From contig BRXU01000065.1 in NCBI GenBank assembly GCA_030267565.1, forward strand, positions 142,631 to 206,630: a stretch of DNA of 64,000 nt. The letters are read 5' to 3'. The DNA is from Pleodorina starrii (taxonomy: Eukaryota; Chlorophyta; Chlorophyceae; Chlamydomonadales; Volvocaceae). This document shows, piece after piece, positions 7,184-14,906 of this stretch. Under the pieces are notes generated by a model. It did not search any database and was not told where the DNA came from. It saw only the letters and a list, made by a program, of their open reading frames with translations. The position numbers and the translations under genes are program-made. How positions within the stretch are numbered: the stretch's first letter is position 1; every line of letters starts with the position of its first letter.

Positions 7184-8383
7184 ATGGTGCCGATTACCCA
7201 ACAGCGCAGAGGCAGTTATGTGGCGCTTCTTGCAGCCAATACGCTCCTAGCGTCCATGATGCCCATGCTCATCATTCTGGGCGGCTTGGGAGGGATCATG
7301 CTCACACCCACGCCCGTCCTTGCGACCCTGCCGGCGTCTCTTCAGGCCCTGGCTGGGCTACTGGCAGCAACACCAATCTCTCTTCTCATGGGGCGGCGCG
7401 GACGGAGGTTCGGGTTTCTGACAGGCGCGGCCATTGGCATCTTTGGTGGAGTGCTGGCTTCCTTTGCTATCACGACAGAAAGCTTTTCCCTCCTCTGCAT
7501 GGCTCACATGATCCTTGGAGCGGCCTTGGCCTCCTTTCAGTTCTTCCGCTTTGCAGCGGCCGAAACTGCTCCCGTCCAATGGCGACCGATGGCGATCTCG
7601 CTGATGATGACGTCTGGCCTCATCGCGGCTTTTGTTGGCCCGCAGATGTTCGTTTGGGCACAGACCCTCACACGAGAGGCACCCTTGGTAGGAGCATACG
7701 CAGCCGTCTCTTTTCTTGGCCTGTTGGGTCTTCTACCGCTTGGGCTGGTACGCATGGCAGGGGTCCAAGGTCCTGCGCCACGGCGGATTACGCGGCAATC
7801 TCTGGCAGTCCTGATGCAGCCGCCGATAGTACAGGCCGTTTTACTGGCAGCCACATCGCAAGGCATAATGATGCTGCTCATGGCGCCCACCACCATTGCC
7901 ATGATCGGCTGCGGCTTCTCCGGCAGCTTGGCGGCCGATGTGATCCGCTGGCATGTTGTCGCTATGTTTGCACCGAGCCTTCTGACAGGGGTTCTGATCC
8001 AGTATTTCGGCGCACGTATTATCATTGGGATAGGGCTGTCTCTTTTATCGCTTGCCGCCCTTACCGCCGCGCACGGCTTGACGGCTCCGCACTTTTACAC
8101 ATCCCTCGTCATTTTGGGCGTTGGCTGGAATTTTGGCTTCATTGGGGCCACGAACCTACTAGCTGCTGCCGCGCAGCCTGAAGATCGTGCGCTTGCTCAA
8201 GGAGCTAATGACACAGTTATCGCTCTTGTCTCCGCAGCCTGTGCCTTCGCCTCGGGCGCGCTTGTCACAGGTCCGGGTTGGAGGGTTCTCGCGCTGGTGG
8301 CCCTGTCGCTTCTCCTAGCAGTCGGGGTGGTGAACCTTTTATCCGGTCAGAAACGACCATCAAAGACTCTGAGTGGCCCCTAA
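7184..8383 (+). CDS. MFS family transporter
   Basis: 399-residue inner-membrane protein with about twelve hydrophobic helices and the MFS loop signature LLMGRRGRRFGFLTG between helices 2 and 3. The ATG at 7184 is chosen because AGGAGA lies at 7173-7178; the frame runs upstream but only through IS66 DNA. The general shape suggests a drug or metabolite exporter; no substrate can be read. It was originally divergent from the GlxA-type regulator at 4587 and is followed by a convergent acetyltransferase. Confidence 0.85.
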   Translation: MVPITQQRRGSYVALLAANTLLASMMPMLIILGGLGGIMLTPTPVLATLPASLQALAGLLAATPISLLMGRRGRRFGFLTGAAIGIFGGVLASFAITTESFSLLCMAHMILGAALASFQFFRFAAAETAPVQWRPMAISLMMTSGLIAAFVGPQMFVWAQTLTREAPLVGAYAAVSFLGLLGLLPLGLVRMAGVQGPAPRRITRQSLAVLMQPPIVQAVLLAATSQGIMMLLMAPTTIAMIGCGFSGSLAADVIRWHVVAMFAPSLLTGVLIQYFGARIIIGIGLSLLSLAALTAAHGLTAPHFYTSLVILGVGWNFGFIGATNLLAAAAQPEDRALAQGANDTVIALVSAACAFASGALVTGPGWRVLALVALSLLLAVGVVNLLSGQKRPSKTLSGP

Positions 8384-8480
8384 TCAGGTTTCAGAAAATA
8401 GCTTGGCTGGCAGCTTTGTCCCGCATAGCCGCCGCCAGGGCGGCGCTAGGGCATACGCGCAAGGAGCCCCAAGCCGCCGT

Positions 8481-8966
8481 TTAGCTACTCAGACGCAATG
8501 AGAACCTTTGGGGATGGCTGTCCCTGCGCACAAAACCGATGGCCTCATAAAACTCTTGAGCCGCGCTGTTGTCAGGATGTGTTCCTACGGCGAGATAACC
8601 GCATGAAAGCATCTTAGCCTTCATCTTGCAGGCTTCGACCAAGCCTTTGCCAACACCACGCCCACGATGGTGGGCGTCCGTAAACAGATGGTGCATATCC
8701 AGACCGCGGACTCCAAAGTGTAGCTGGATCAGCGGACAGAGAACTGCATATCCCACGACCTTCTGGTTGATCTCAGCAACCATAATATGGATCCAAGGCG
8801 GCTCTGTGAATGCGTCCTGCATAAGGGCATTAGCCGTAAGCCGCATGGTATCGCCATGATGCTCTGCCAGCTTGCTCACTAACCCAAGAATGCAAGGCGT
8901 GTCAGCTGGGCGGGCATCTCGGACGACGCCAAAGGGTGTTTCTTGAAAAAAGGTATCTCGTTGCAT
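8481..8966 (-). CDS. GNAT-family N-acetyltransferase
   Basis: 161-residue acetyl-CoA-dependent acetyltransferase. The acetyl-CoA binding motif A is visible as DMHHLFTDAHHRGRGVGKGLVE, with the later N-S-A-A-Q-E-F-Y-E-A-I-G-F motif B. The ATG at 8966 has an AAAGGAG site and is preferred over the one at 9035, which would add a tail of no GNAT character. Convergent with the MFS gene; a resistance or detoxification role is possible but inferred only from the neighbour. Confidence 0.85.
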   Translation of the reverse strand: MQRDTFFQETPFGVVRDARPADTPCILGLVSKLAEHHGDTMRLTANALMQDAFTEPPWIHIMVAEINQKVVGYAVLCPLIQLHFGVRGLDMHHLFTDAHHRGRGVGKGLVEACKMKAKMLSCGYLAVGTHPDNSAAQEFYEAIGFVRRDSHPQRFSLRLSS

Positions 8967-9438
8967 CTCAGCTCCTTTGCGCCGCAGGAGCCCATGCAAT
9001 GTGCCGCCCTGCGGCGGCATCATGTTGAAGTGCATGCGCCGCTCTCAGTTGAGGCGACGATGATAATTGACGATACTGGCCGCGTTCATGCACATACCTT
9101 GATCCTGAATGCGTCCTGCTCTCCTGTCAATGTTCGCTCCGTCCGGCAGAGCACACAGCGACTGCAGCGCAACAATACCAACTTGACGAACCTCCCCCCA
9201 ATAGAGAAGGCCCCGCCAGATGCGGGGCCAGTTGAACCTTCGTCGCAGAAGGATGGGCGGGGCCGCGCTCAACTGGAACAGGAACGGCGGCGGGAATGTC
9301 GATTTGGACGATGGTGAAACAGGGGCGGGCGTTCTTGTGGATTGCAGCGGCGGTGAGCATCGCCTGCCGGTCTTCAATAAATGTTTATAGCTCGCTGCGC
9401 GGGTCTATTCAGGTATTGCCATCCCAATAAGTTGCATC
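8967..9438. other. 470-bp gap
   Basis: No gene I can support. A minus-strand frame ending at 9045 contains a gene-like stretch (S-I-V-N-Y-H-R-R-L-N at its C-terminus) and may be the tail of a lost gene, but I cannot name it. Confidence 0.4.
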
Positions 9439-10497
9439 TTAAATCGTGTTATTCCTCTGTCGATGGACTGAAGGGGCGGCTATTCTCGCCGCCCCTTCTA
9501 TTTTTTCAGAAGCAGTCCGGGGTCCAAGCCTCGATGCGGGCCTTCTTCTCCGCGTCGATTTTCCATGCCTTCTGATACTCGGCATGGCTGAACAGACGCT
9601 CCATGCACTGCGCTTTTTCGGCCTTCTTCTGCGCCTTGTGCGCCTTGAAGCCGTTCCCCTGGCCTCGACCCATTTCCAGACTTCACCGATCTTTGCCGCT
9701 GCCTCGTCCATCTTCTCTGTGAACAGGCGGGCCAGCAGATCACCATCGTGCAGCGCGGTCGTGTCGCTGAACAGATCGCGGTTCATCCGCCCGCCCGCTG
9801 CGGTGTAGGCGTCCAGCCCGACAAACAGGGCGCGGCGGTCGGTGCCGCTGATCGCTTCCGGCTGCAAAGCCTGCTTGATGCGGTATTCAGACACATCGCG
9901 GCCCATCACCTCGGCCAGAACCTGCAAGGTCAGGGCCTCGTCCTGGGACACGGTAAAGGCTTTCGCCATGCCAAGGCTGATCTGCCCCGCCTTCAAGGCG
10001 TCCAGGACAGGGGCGGGCAGCGCGGCCAGCGCAAGGCGGCGGTAAACATGCGCCTCGGTCTTGCCGAAGCTGCGGGCGATGGTGGACACGTCCGCGCCTG
10101 CATCCTTCATCCGGCCATAGGCGCGGATTTCATCGGCGGGTGCCAGGTCCTCGCGGGCGGCGTTCTCGGCGCTGGCCCATGCCCGCGCGGTGGCCTCGTT
10201 GGGGGCGATGCGGACCGGAACGGAGGCCAGTTCCGGGTGGCGCTTGGTCACGGTCGGATCACGCTCGACCGCGCGGGCGATAGCGCGCAGCCTGCGGCCC
10301 CCGGCGACGATGCCGACGCGACCATCCGCGTCAACGGTGCCGGACAGGTTCTGGATCAGGCCGATCATGGCAAGGCTGTCGGCCAGCAGGTCGATCCCCT
10401 CTGGGTCCGCGTCCTGACGCGGGTTCAGGTCGGAGACATAGAGTTGCGCCAGCGGGAAATACTGGATGGCGGCGGCGGTGATGATTTCGGTTTTCAT
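9439..10497 (-). CDS. ParB/Spo0J-family plasmid protein with C-terminal frameshift
   Basis: Residues about 10-110 form the ParB N-terminal domain, with the C-box-like P-R-Q-D, the I-V-A-G-G-R-R-L-R-A motif, and AWASAENAAREDLAPADE. A KorB/Spo0J-type helix-turn-helix follows (STIARSFGKTEAHVYRRLAL). Such proteins are centromere-binding CTPases or plasmid nucleases; no parA is adjacent. After about residue 280 the frame turns into an Arg/Ser-rich tail. The -1 phase there reads lysine/alanine-rich helix to a stop at 9506, so one G is probably missing in the run at 9656-9659. RBS AGGA precedes the ATG. Confidence 0.8.
   Translation of the reverse strand: MKTEIITAAAIQYFPLAQLYVSDLNPRQDADPEGIDLLADSLAMIGLIQNLSGTVDADGRVGIVAGGRRLRAIARAVERDPTVTKRHPELASVPVRIAPNEATARAWASAENAAREDLAPADEIRAYGRMKDAGADVSTIARSFGKTEAHVYRRLALAALPAPVLDALKAGQISLGMAKAFTVSQDEALTLQVLAEVMGRDVSEYRIKQALQPEAISGTDRRALFVGLDAYTAAGGRMNRDLFSDTTALHDGDLLARLFTEKMDEAAAKIGEVWKWVEARGTASRRTRRRRRPKKRSAWSVCSAMPSIRRHGKSTRRRRPASRLGPRTASEKIEGAARIAAPSVHRQRNNTI
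9472..9500. terminator. Rho-independent-like hairpin after parB
   Basis: GAAGGGGCGG pairs with CCGCCCCTTC across a short loop. On the plus strand it is followed by TCTATTTTTT. It sits just past the point where the unshifted parB frame would stop (9506), so it can serve the minus-strand parB unit and block plus-strand read-in. Confidence 0.6.
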
Positions 10498-10571
10498 GGG
10501 GTGTATTCCTGTGTGCGACGATTATGTTATGGGTGCCTTGTCCAGTGTGAGGGCAGGACAAGGCGGGGGGC

Positions 10572-10682
10572 TTAAACGGCCCCGTGCTGGTTCAGGAAGC
10601 GGCGGCCGATCCCAAAATCATCGCCCTTCCTGACAAGCGCCCATGCTTCCGCGAGGCGCTGTTCAAAGATTGCTTTGCTCAT
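10572..10682 (-). CDS. 36-residue small protein, conserved-looking
   Basis: Starts MSKAIFEQRLAEAWALVRKG and ends G-I-G-R-R-F-L-N-Q-H-G-A-V. The start has a strong AAGGGGGTG site with good spacing, and codon choice matches the neighbouring plasmid genes. It sits between DUF3768 and parB on the same strand, so the three probably form one transcription unit. The sequence predicts a single amphipathic helix; no function is known to me. Confidence 0.6.
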   Translation of the reverse strand: MSKAIFEQRLAEAWALVRKGDDFGIGRRFLNQHGAV

Positions 10683-10756
10683 GTGTTCACCCCCTTTCCG
10701 GTTGAAGCTGCGGGAAGCATCGGCCTGCTAACGGAGCAAAGCAGGCCGATCTCTGG

Positions 10757-11170
10757 TCAGTGTTCGGACGGCAGGTAGAGCGTCAGGACACGGCGCGTCT
10801 GGTCGGGGTCACAGGCACAATCGGGCATCGTCGCGCCGTAGGTGTAGGCGGTGTCGTAAAGGTCGATCTTCCAAACGATCGCCGCGCCATCGGCCTCCAC
10901 GCGCCCAAAGGAATGATCCTCCCAATGGTCATTTTCCTCGGTGAAGTCGGTGAAGTTGATGACCTTCTCCATCAGCGCGGATTTGGTCGCCATGGGCAGG
11001 GCCTCGAAACCCGGCGTGACGACAGCGCGGCCTTTCAGATGATGGTCCCGCCACAGGGCGGCGAAGCCCAGGCAGCGCCGGAAGGCGTCGTTCTGCTCTG
11101 CGATCAGCAGGCGCAGCATGTGGTCGCGGGCCTGCTCGGCGGCGGTGTCGGTCTGGATTGCTTGTGCCAT
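10757..11170 (-). CDS. DUF3768 domain-containing protein
   Basis: 137-residue protein with the DUF3768 pattern: I-A-E-Q-N-D-A-F-R near the start, then F-T-E-E-N-D-H-W-E-D-H-S-F-G, and a C-terminal W-K-I-D-L-Y-D segment ending R-V-L-T-L-Y-L-P. The family is common on alphaproteobacterial plasmids and has no assigned activity. The ATG at 11170 is preferred because AAGGAACG precedes it; the frame extends about 100 codons upstream but through noncoding GC-rich repeats. Its leader is identical to the ardC leader at 54281. Confidence 0.85.
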   Translation of the reverse strand: MAQAIQTDTAAEQARDHMLRLLIAEQNDAFRRCLGFAALWRDHHLKGRAVVTPGFEALPMATKSALMEKVINFTDFTEENDHWEDHSFGRVEADGAAIVWKIDLYDTAYTYGATMPDCACDPDQTRRVLTLYLPSEH

Positions 11171-11236
11171 TTGGCGTTCCTTCTTTTGCGACGATCCCGG
11201 CCCGGACTTCGCCCTGTGGCCGGTGCCCAAAATGGG
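11166..11236 (-). repeat. 71-bp leader repeat, copy 1 (before DUF3768)
   Basis: Identical over 71 bases to 54281-54351. It covers the start codon, RBS and upstream region of the DUF3768 gene and includes the small palindrome GCCCAAAATGGGC. Sharing a leader suggests common control of DUF3768 and ardC. Confidence 0.9.
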
Positions 11237-11785
11237 CGAGGGGTCAGGCGAGGAAGCGCGCAGCGCGCCCCTCTCCTGAACCCTTGCTCCCGGCCGAGGG
11301 CAGGGGGGGAACCGCCGCAATGGGAAAATCAAACGGACAAGGGGGTGGTGCGGCCCGCAGCGCGCAGCGCGAGGACACGGCCCCGCAGGACGTGCAGCAT
11401 TTTCCTGTTGCGGTGGGGGACCGGCGGTCCCCTGACGGACAGGCGCGCAGCGCCTGGCCCAGCAGGGGCAGGGGGCGTTTGGCTTGTCCAAATCCCCTCT
11501 GCGTCTCGATCGCCGCGCCTCGCGCGGGGATCTCGCTATTCTATGAGCGACAGAGATTTATGCTTTACTTGCCCACATTGCGCGCGCGCCCTGCGTCAGC
11601 GGTCCCGCCCGTAAGGGACGAGATGGGCGGGGCAGGGCGCCCAGGACCGGTGTGCGGGGGGATGGCTCGGGACGAGACATTCATCCGTGCAGCGCAGCCG
11701 GGCGCATCGCCCCGACCAGCTCGGGTGGAGGCCGGTCTAGCCGGCCGGAACCGGGGGCGCGGCCCGAAGGGGACGCCCGGATCAG
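11237..11785. other. 550-bp GC-rich noncoding stretch
   Basis: No supported gene. It has many short GC-rich inverted motifs (GCGCGCAGCGCGC, GGGACCGGCGGTCCC, GGCCGGTCTAGCCGGCC). A 23-codon plus-strand frame at 11543 contains C-x-x-C-x-x-C but lacks a convincing RBS. The stretch could hold plasmid-specific sites such as an origin or recombination sites; nothing decides this. Confidence 0.4.
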
Positions 11786-11971
11786 TCAGAGGAACAGCGC
11801 GGATATCTGCATCAGCATGCCGAGGCCCGAAAGCATCAGCGTAAGACCCCAGAAACTAAAGCCTGATTGTTCCTTATCTGAAGGAGTCGGATCGTTTCTG
11901 AACACGCCACAGACTTCGCACGCCGAAGGTGTTTCAGACGTTGTGGCACAAAATTGACAACAGTATTTCAT
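11786..11971 (-). CDS. Small zinc-ribbon membrane protein (61 aa)
   Basis: Two Cys pairs at the N-terminus (C-C-Q-F-C and C-E-V-C) look like a zinc ribbon, followed by a polar linker and one hydrophobic helix at the C-terminus (GLTLMLSGLGMLMQISALF). This is a tail-anchored layout with the metal site facing the cytoplasm. The RBS is weak (GCGAGA), so the call depends on the motif. No family recognised. Confidence 0.5.
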   Translation of the reverse strand: MKYCCQFCATTSETPSACEVCGVFRNDPTPSDKEQSGFSFWGLTLMLSGLGMLMQISALFL

Positions 11972-12017
11972 GATAATCTCGCTTTTTGTTGGTTATCTTT
12001 TACTCTGAAACCAACTT

Positions 12018-12446
12018 TCAGTAACGACTATTCTGCTTACTTAATTTGACGCCTTTGCCAGTGCCGGTCGGAGCGATCTTCAACCGCAATCCTGCGCCGA
12101 TGATGAAGCTCCTGAGAATATCCGGTTGTATCTGCGCAGCCTCATTCAGCATATCTGCCAGGATGCCTTTATTTTTCTCGGCTTCACGTTGGAAGATCCG
12201 CCGGTAATCCCTGCTATCGAGATAGAGGTTGAAGATTTCGTAGTCGATGTTCTTGGCGCATGAGACCATGTAGGCGGCGATATAGGGGATGCCTTTCTCG
12301 ACCATGTAGTTCCGAGGCAGGCCATTGTCCCGAATGAAGTCGAGGCAGAAGTTCTCTGCGCCCGTGATTGCAAGCCTCATCTCATCATCGCCATTGGACA
12401 GATCGCCTACAGAGTTTATGGCAACAACCCATTGAAAATGGTTCAT
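12018..12446 (-). CDS. Hypothetical protein (142 aa)
   Basis: Unrecognised, mainly helical, cytosolic protein beginning MNHFQWVVAINSVGDLSNGD; central K-G-I-P-Y-I-A-A-Y-M and a basic tail. Base composition is more AT-rich than the DUF1173 gene upstream, suggesting separate origin. A clear hairpin at 12566 separates it from DUF1173, so it probably has its own promoter. Confidence 0.6.
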   Translation of the reverse strand: MNHFQWVVAINSVGDLSNGDDEMRLAITGAENFCLDFIRDNGLPRNYMVEKGIPYIAAYMVSCAKNIDYEIFNLYLDSRDYRRIFQREAEKNKGILADMLNEAAQIQPDILRSFIIGAGLRLKIAPTGTGKGVKLSKQNSRY

Positions 12447-12561
12447 CCTCGGAGCCTTTCAATCCTCAATTTGACATTCAATGCCTCTATTCACACTAGC
12501 TTTTTGGTCATTCGGAAACCAATAAACAAATGACCTGATAAGAAACCGCCATGCCGTGCGA

Positions 12562-13649
12562 TTATTTTGACTTGCCTGGGATACCAGGCAAGTCAAATTC
12601 TTCGGGTGCCCACAGCCACGGTGGATAGACGCCATCGGCGGCGATCTTTTGCAGCGCGGTAAACTCCGCCTCCCCGAGGTCATGATTGGGGGCGAACATT
12701 GCGACAGGCGTTCCAGTATCCAGCAGCAGGGCATTGGCGACGGGGGCTTTGGCCGACAGGTTGTATTTCAGGCATTTGATGAAGTCGCGCTCGGCCAGGG
12801 CGTCCAGCAACTGGTGTTCGCGGTCGTGATCGAACGGAATCCATTGCCCGTTGACGGGCATGACGGCAATTTCGCGGATGTTGCCGTGGCTCGGCTTCGG
12901 GCTGAAGGTCGCGATGACGATCAGGTGGCTGTTCGGTGTGGCCTCGATCGTCTCGATCTTGTCGGCCGCGATCCTGTCGAACCGCTTCCCGGTCTCCTCG
13001 TCCAGAAACATCGGATAGTCCGGCAGATGCTTGAGGATCAGCTTTCGACCGTAGGTCGAAGGCTCATAGCCTTTGTATTCCGCAATGACGATGCCAAGGG
13101 GTGTGGGCTTTCCTGCAACCGGCTGAAGCCGGTGCAGGAAGCGCCGCCGGTCGGCGGCGAGCCTTTCCTTTTCCTCGATCGAATAGAGCGGAGGGACAAA
13201 GAGGTTGCCCGAAATCGGCCCGGCCTTCGTGCTGACTTTTGCGGCCGCGGCCATCAATTCACGGTGGATGATGAACCAGCTGCGGCGGCGGCCGTAAGTG
13301 CTTCGCCACTTGTTCAGACCTGCGGCTTCCCAAAGGTAGTGCAGCATGGCCAGCAGGCGCAGTTTTGCCAGGCTGGCGACGGCGGATGATGCGGCCTCTC
13401 CCGGATCGGCCACGGGGGCGGCTCGTCCACCCTTCACCGATAGCGGAAAATCCAGCTTGAGCATGGTGCCGCCCGCCTCGTCGGTCACGATGGCCTGACC
13501 GTTCACCTGGCCCAGGCCGGACAGTTCCGGGGGTGGATCGAATGTCTCACAAACCGGATCGTGAAGATGACCCGTTCCGGGCATTCGTTTCAGGATATAT
13601 TCGTTCCCGACCTTGGCGATATACATTGCCGGTTCCTGGCGGCTGCATT
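12562..13649 (-). pseudogene. DUF1173 family protein, N-terminus removed by IS insertion
   Basis: The remaining 360 or so residues are DUF1173: MYIAKVGNEYILKRMPGTG at the new start, C-x-x-F-x-P-P-P-E-L-S-G-L-G-Q, then L-H-Y-L-W-E-A-A-G-L-N-K-W and the C-terminal D-H-D-R-E-H-Q-L-L-D-A-L. Intact members have about 35-40 more residues ahead of M-Y-I-A, including a Cys-rich R-P-L-C-L-C stretch; here the coding sequence runs straight into the IS5-type end at 13650. An internal ATG at 13626 could still yield a shortened protein. Function unknown; the family is typical of plasmids and integrative elements. Confidence 0.8.
12566..12597 (-). terminator. Terminator-like perfect hairpin overlapping the DUF1173 3' end
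   Basis: TTTGACTTGCCTGG and its exact complement at 12584-12597 with a four-base loop. The stem encodes the last residues of the DUF1173 protein (F-D-L-P-G-I-P-G-K-S-K), whose stop is at 12562. On the minus strand AATAAT follows, a weak U-tract. Confidence 0.7.
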
Positions 13650-14701
13650 GGACTCTGTTGCACAAAGGAGTTGATGGCCGGGGTTCCCCTTTCGCCGGAC
13701 AGACTTATCCCACGGCCTCTGTGACAGGGATGCCGAGCGCGGTATAGCCGTTCAGAACGGCTATACGGACCTGAAGCTCGGCGACCTGTCGGTCGAAGTC
13801 CCGTGCCATGAGGCGCTGCCCCAGCAGTTTCACACAGTGCATTTTCGTTTCGACGCGGCTTCGACGGTGGTATCCGCTCCATCGTCGCCAGAGGGCACGA
13901 CCGAGGTATTTCGATGCCCGCAGCGCTTCGTTTCGTGCAACCGCGCCGGCGGTGACCGTCTTCCACGGTTTGGCGTTCTTGCGGGGCGGAATGACAGCGT
14001 AGGCGCCGCGGTCAGCGATGGCATCGTGGCATTTGCGGGTGTCGTAGGCGCCGTCGGCGGTGACGCTGCCGATCTGCTCGTGCGCCGGGATCTGTTTGAG
14101 CAGGTCAGGTAACACCGGCGCATCGCCGATGTGGCTCCCTGTGATCTCAACGGCCCGAATTTCCAGCGTTTCCTCATCAATCCCCAGATGGATCTTGCGC
14201 CAGACGCGCCGGTTCGGGCCGCCATGCTTGCGGGTGTGCCACTCGCCTTCGCCCTCGACCTTGATGCCAGTGCTGTCGATCAGCAGATGCAGTGGCCCCT
14301 TAGACCCGCGATACGGTATGTTCACTGCCAGGGTCTTCTGGCGGCGGGACAGGGTGCTGAAGTCAGGCACCGTCCAGTCGAGGCCAACAAGCTGCAGCAG
14401 GCTCTCGACGAAGCCAGTCGTCTGCCTGAGCGCCATGCCGAACAGCACCTTCATCGAAAGGCACGTCTGAATGGCGGCATCGCTGTAGGTCTGCTGGCGG
14501 CCACGCTTGCCTGACGGCGCGGCATCCCAGCTCATCTCGGGGTCGAACCAGATCGTCAGCGAGCCCCGGCGCTTGAGCGCTTCAGTGTAGGCTGGCCAGT
14601 TCCTGGTCCTGTAGGTCGGGGATGTGGTTCTGCTCATGCAGCCCACCTACCGCACTGGATTCACGAGATGAATCCCTCGCAAAATTTGTGCAACAAAGCC
14701 C
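13650..14701 (-). mobile_element. IS5-family (IS903/IS427-like) insertion sequence, intact
   Basis: 1052-bp element with inverted repeats GGACTCTGTTGCACAAA (13650) and GGGCTTTGTTGCACAAA (reading inward from 14701). It encodes one transposase. The nine bases outside each end do not match (GGCTGCATT left, CAGCCGACA right), and the flanking genes are unrelated truncated pieces, so the element marks a rearrangement junction rather than a simple insertion. Confidence 0.9.
13705..14637 (-). CDS. IS5-family transposase
   Basis: 310-residue DDE transposase. Features in order: N-terminal DUF4372/HTH-like region (R-N-W-P-A-Y-T-E-A-L), DDE core with first Asp in L-L-I-D-S-T-G-I-K, second in V-T-A-D-G-A-Y-D-T-R, and the Y-x-x-R-x-x-x-E-x-x-K signature as YHRRSRVETKMHCVK. 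The start at 14637 (MSRTTSPTYRTRNW) follows GGTGGG; three further residues are possible. No interruption seen. Confidence 0.92.
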   Translation of the reverse strand: MSRTTSPTYRTRNWPAYTEALKRRGSLTIWFDPEMSWDAAPSGKRGRQQTYSDAAIQTCLSMKVLFGMALRQTTGFVESLLQLVGLDWTVPDFSTLSRRQKTLAVNIPYRGSKGPLHLLIDSTGIKVEGEGEWHTRKHGGPNRRVWRKIHLGIDEETLEIRAVEITGSHIGDAPVLPDLLKQIPAHEQIGSVTADGAYDTRKCHDAIADRGAYAVIPPRKNAKPWKTVTAGAVARNEALRASKYLGRALWRRWSGYHRRSRVETKMHCVKLLGQRLMARDFDRQVAELQVRIAVLNGYTALGIPVTEAVG

Positions 14702-14906
14702 CAGCCGACAGGTTTGCGCCTCCGACCTGCTGCAACGCGTCCAGCAGCACAAGCGGGTCACGCGGGTGATGCGCCAGGGTCAGGCATTCCGCCAACAGCC
14801 CCCTGTCGCGCAGTGCCGCGGCCAGGGCGGGACCGGACGGGCCGTCGGCCCCGTCCTGCGGGGCATCGGCGATCATCCGTCGGGCTTGGTCGATGGCACA
14901 GGTCAC
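14702..14906 (-). pseudogene. N-terminal fragment, probably acyl-CoA dehydrogenase-like
   Basis: 68 residues starting MTCAIDQARRMIADAP, then A-A-L-R-D-R-G-L-L-A-E-C-L and V-G-G-A-N-L-S-A-G, which fits the first helices of acyl-CoA dehydrogenases in the alphaproteobacterial cluster that also carries a GT2 glycosyltransferase, a PIG-L deacetylase and a methyltransferase. The ATG overlaps the glycosyltransferase stop (ATGA), so the genes were co-translated. The IS5 end at 14701 removes the rest. The family call is tentative; the truncation is certain. Confidence 0.45.

Noticed and set aside
6640..8181. 513-codon plus-strand frame across the IS66 end and MFS gene
   Set aside because: Proline/serine/arginine-rich shadow that crosses an IS boundary; cannot be an ancestral gene.
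9748..10575. 275-codon plus-strand frame opposite parB
   Set aside because: Antisense to ParB motifs; typical GC-rich shadow frame.
11543..11614. 23-codon plus-strand frame with C-x-x-C-x-x-C
   Set aside because: No convincing RBS and very short; cysteines could be chance in this repeat-rich DNA.
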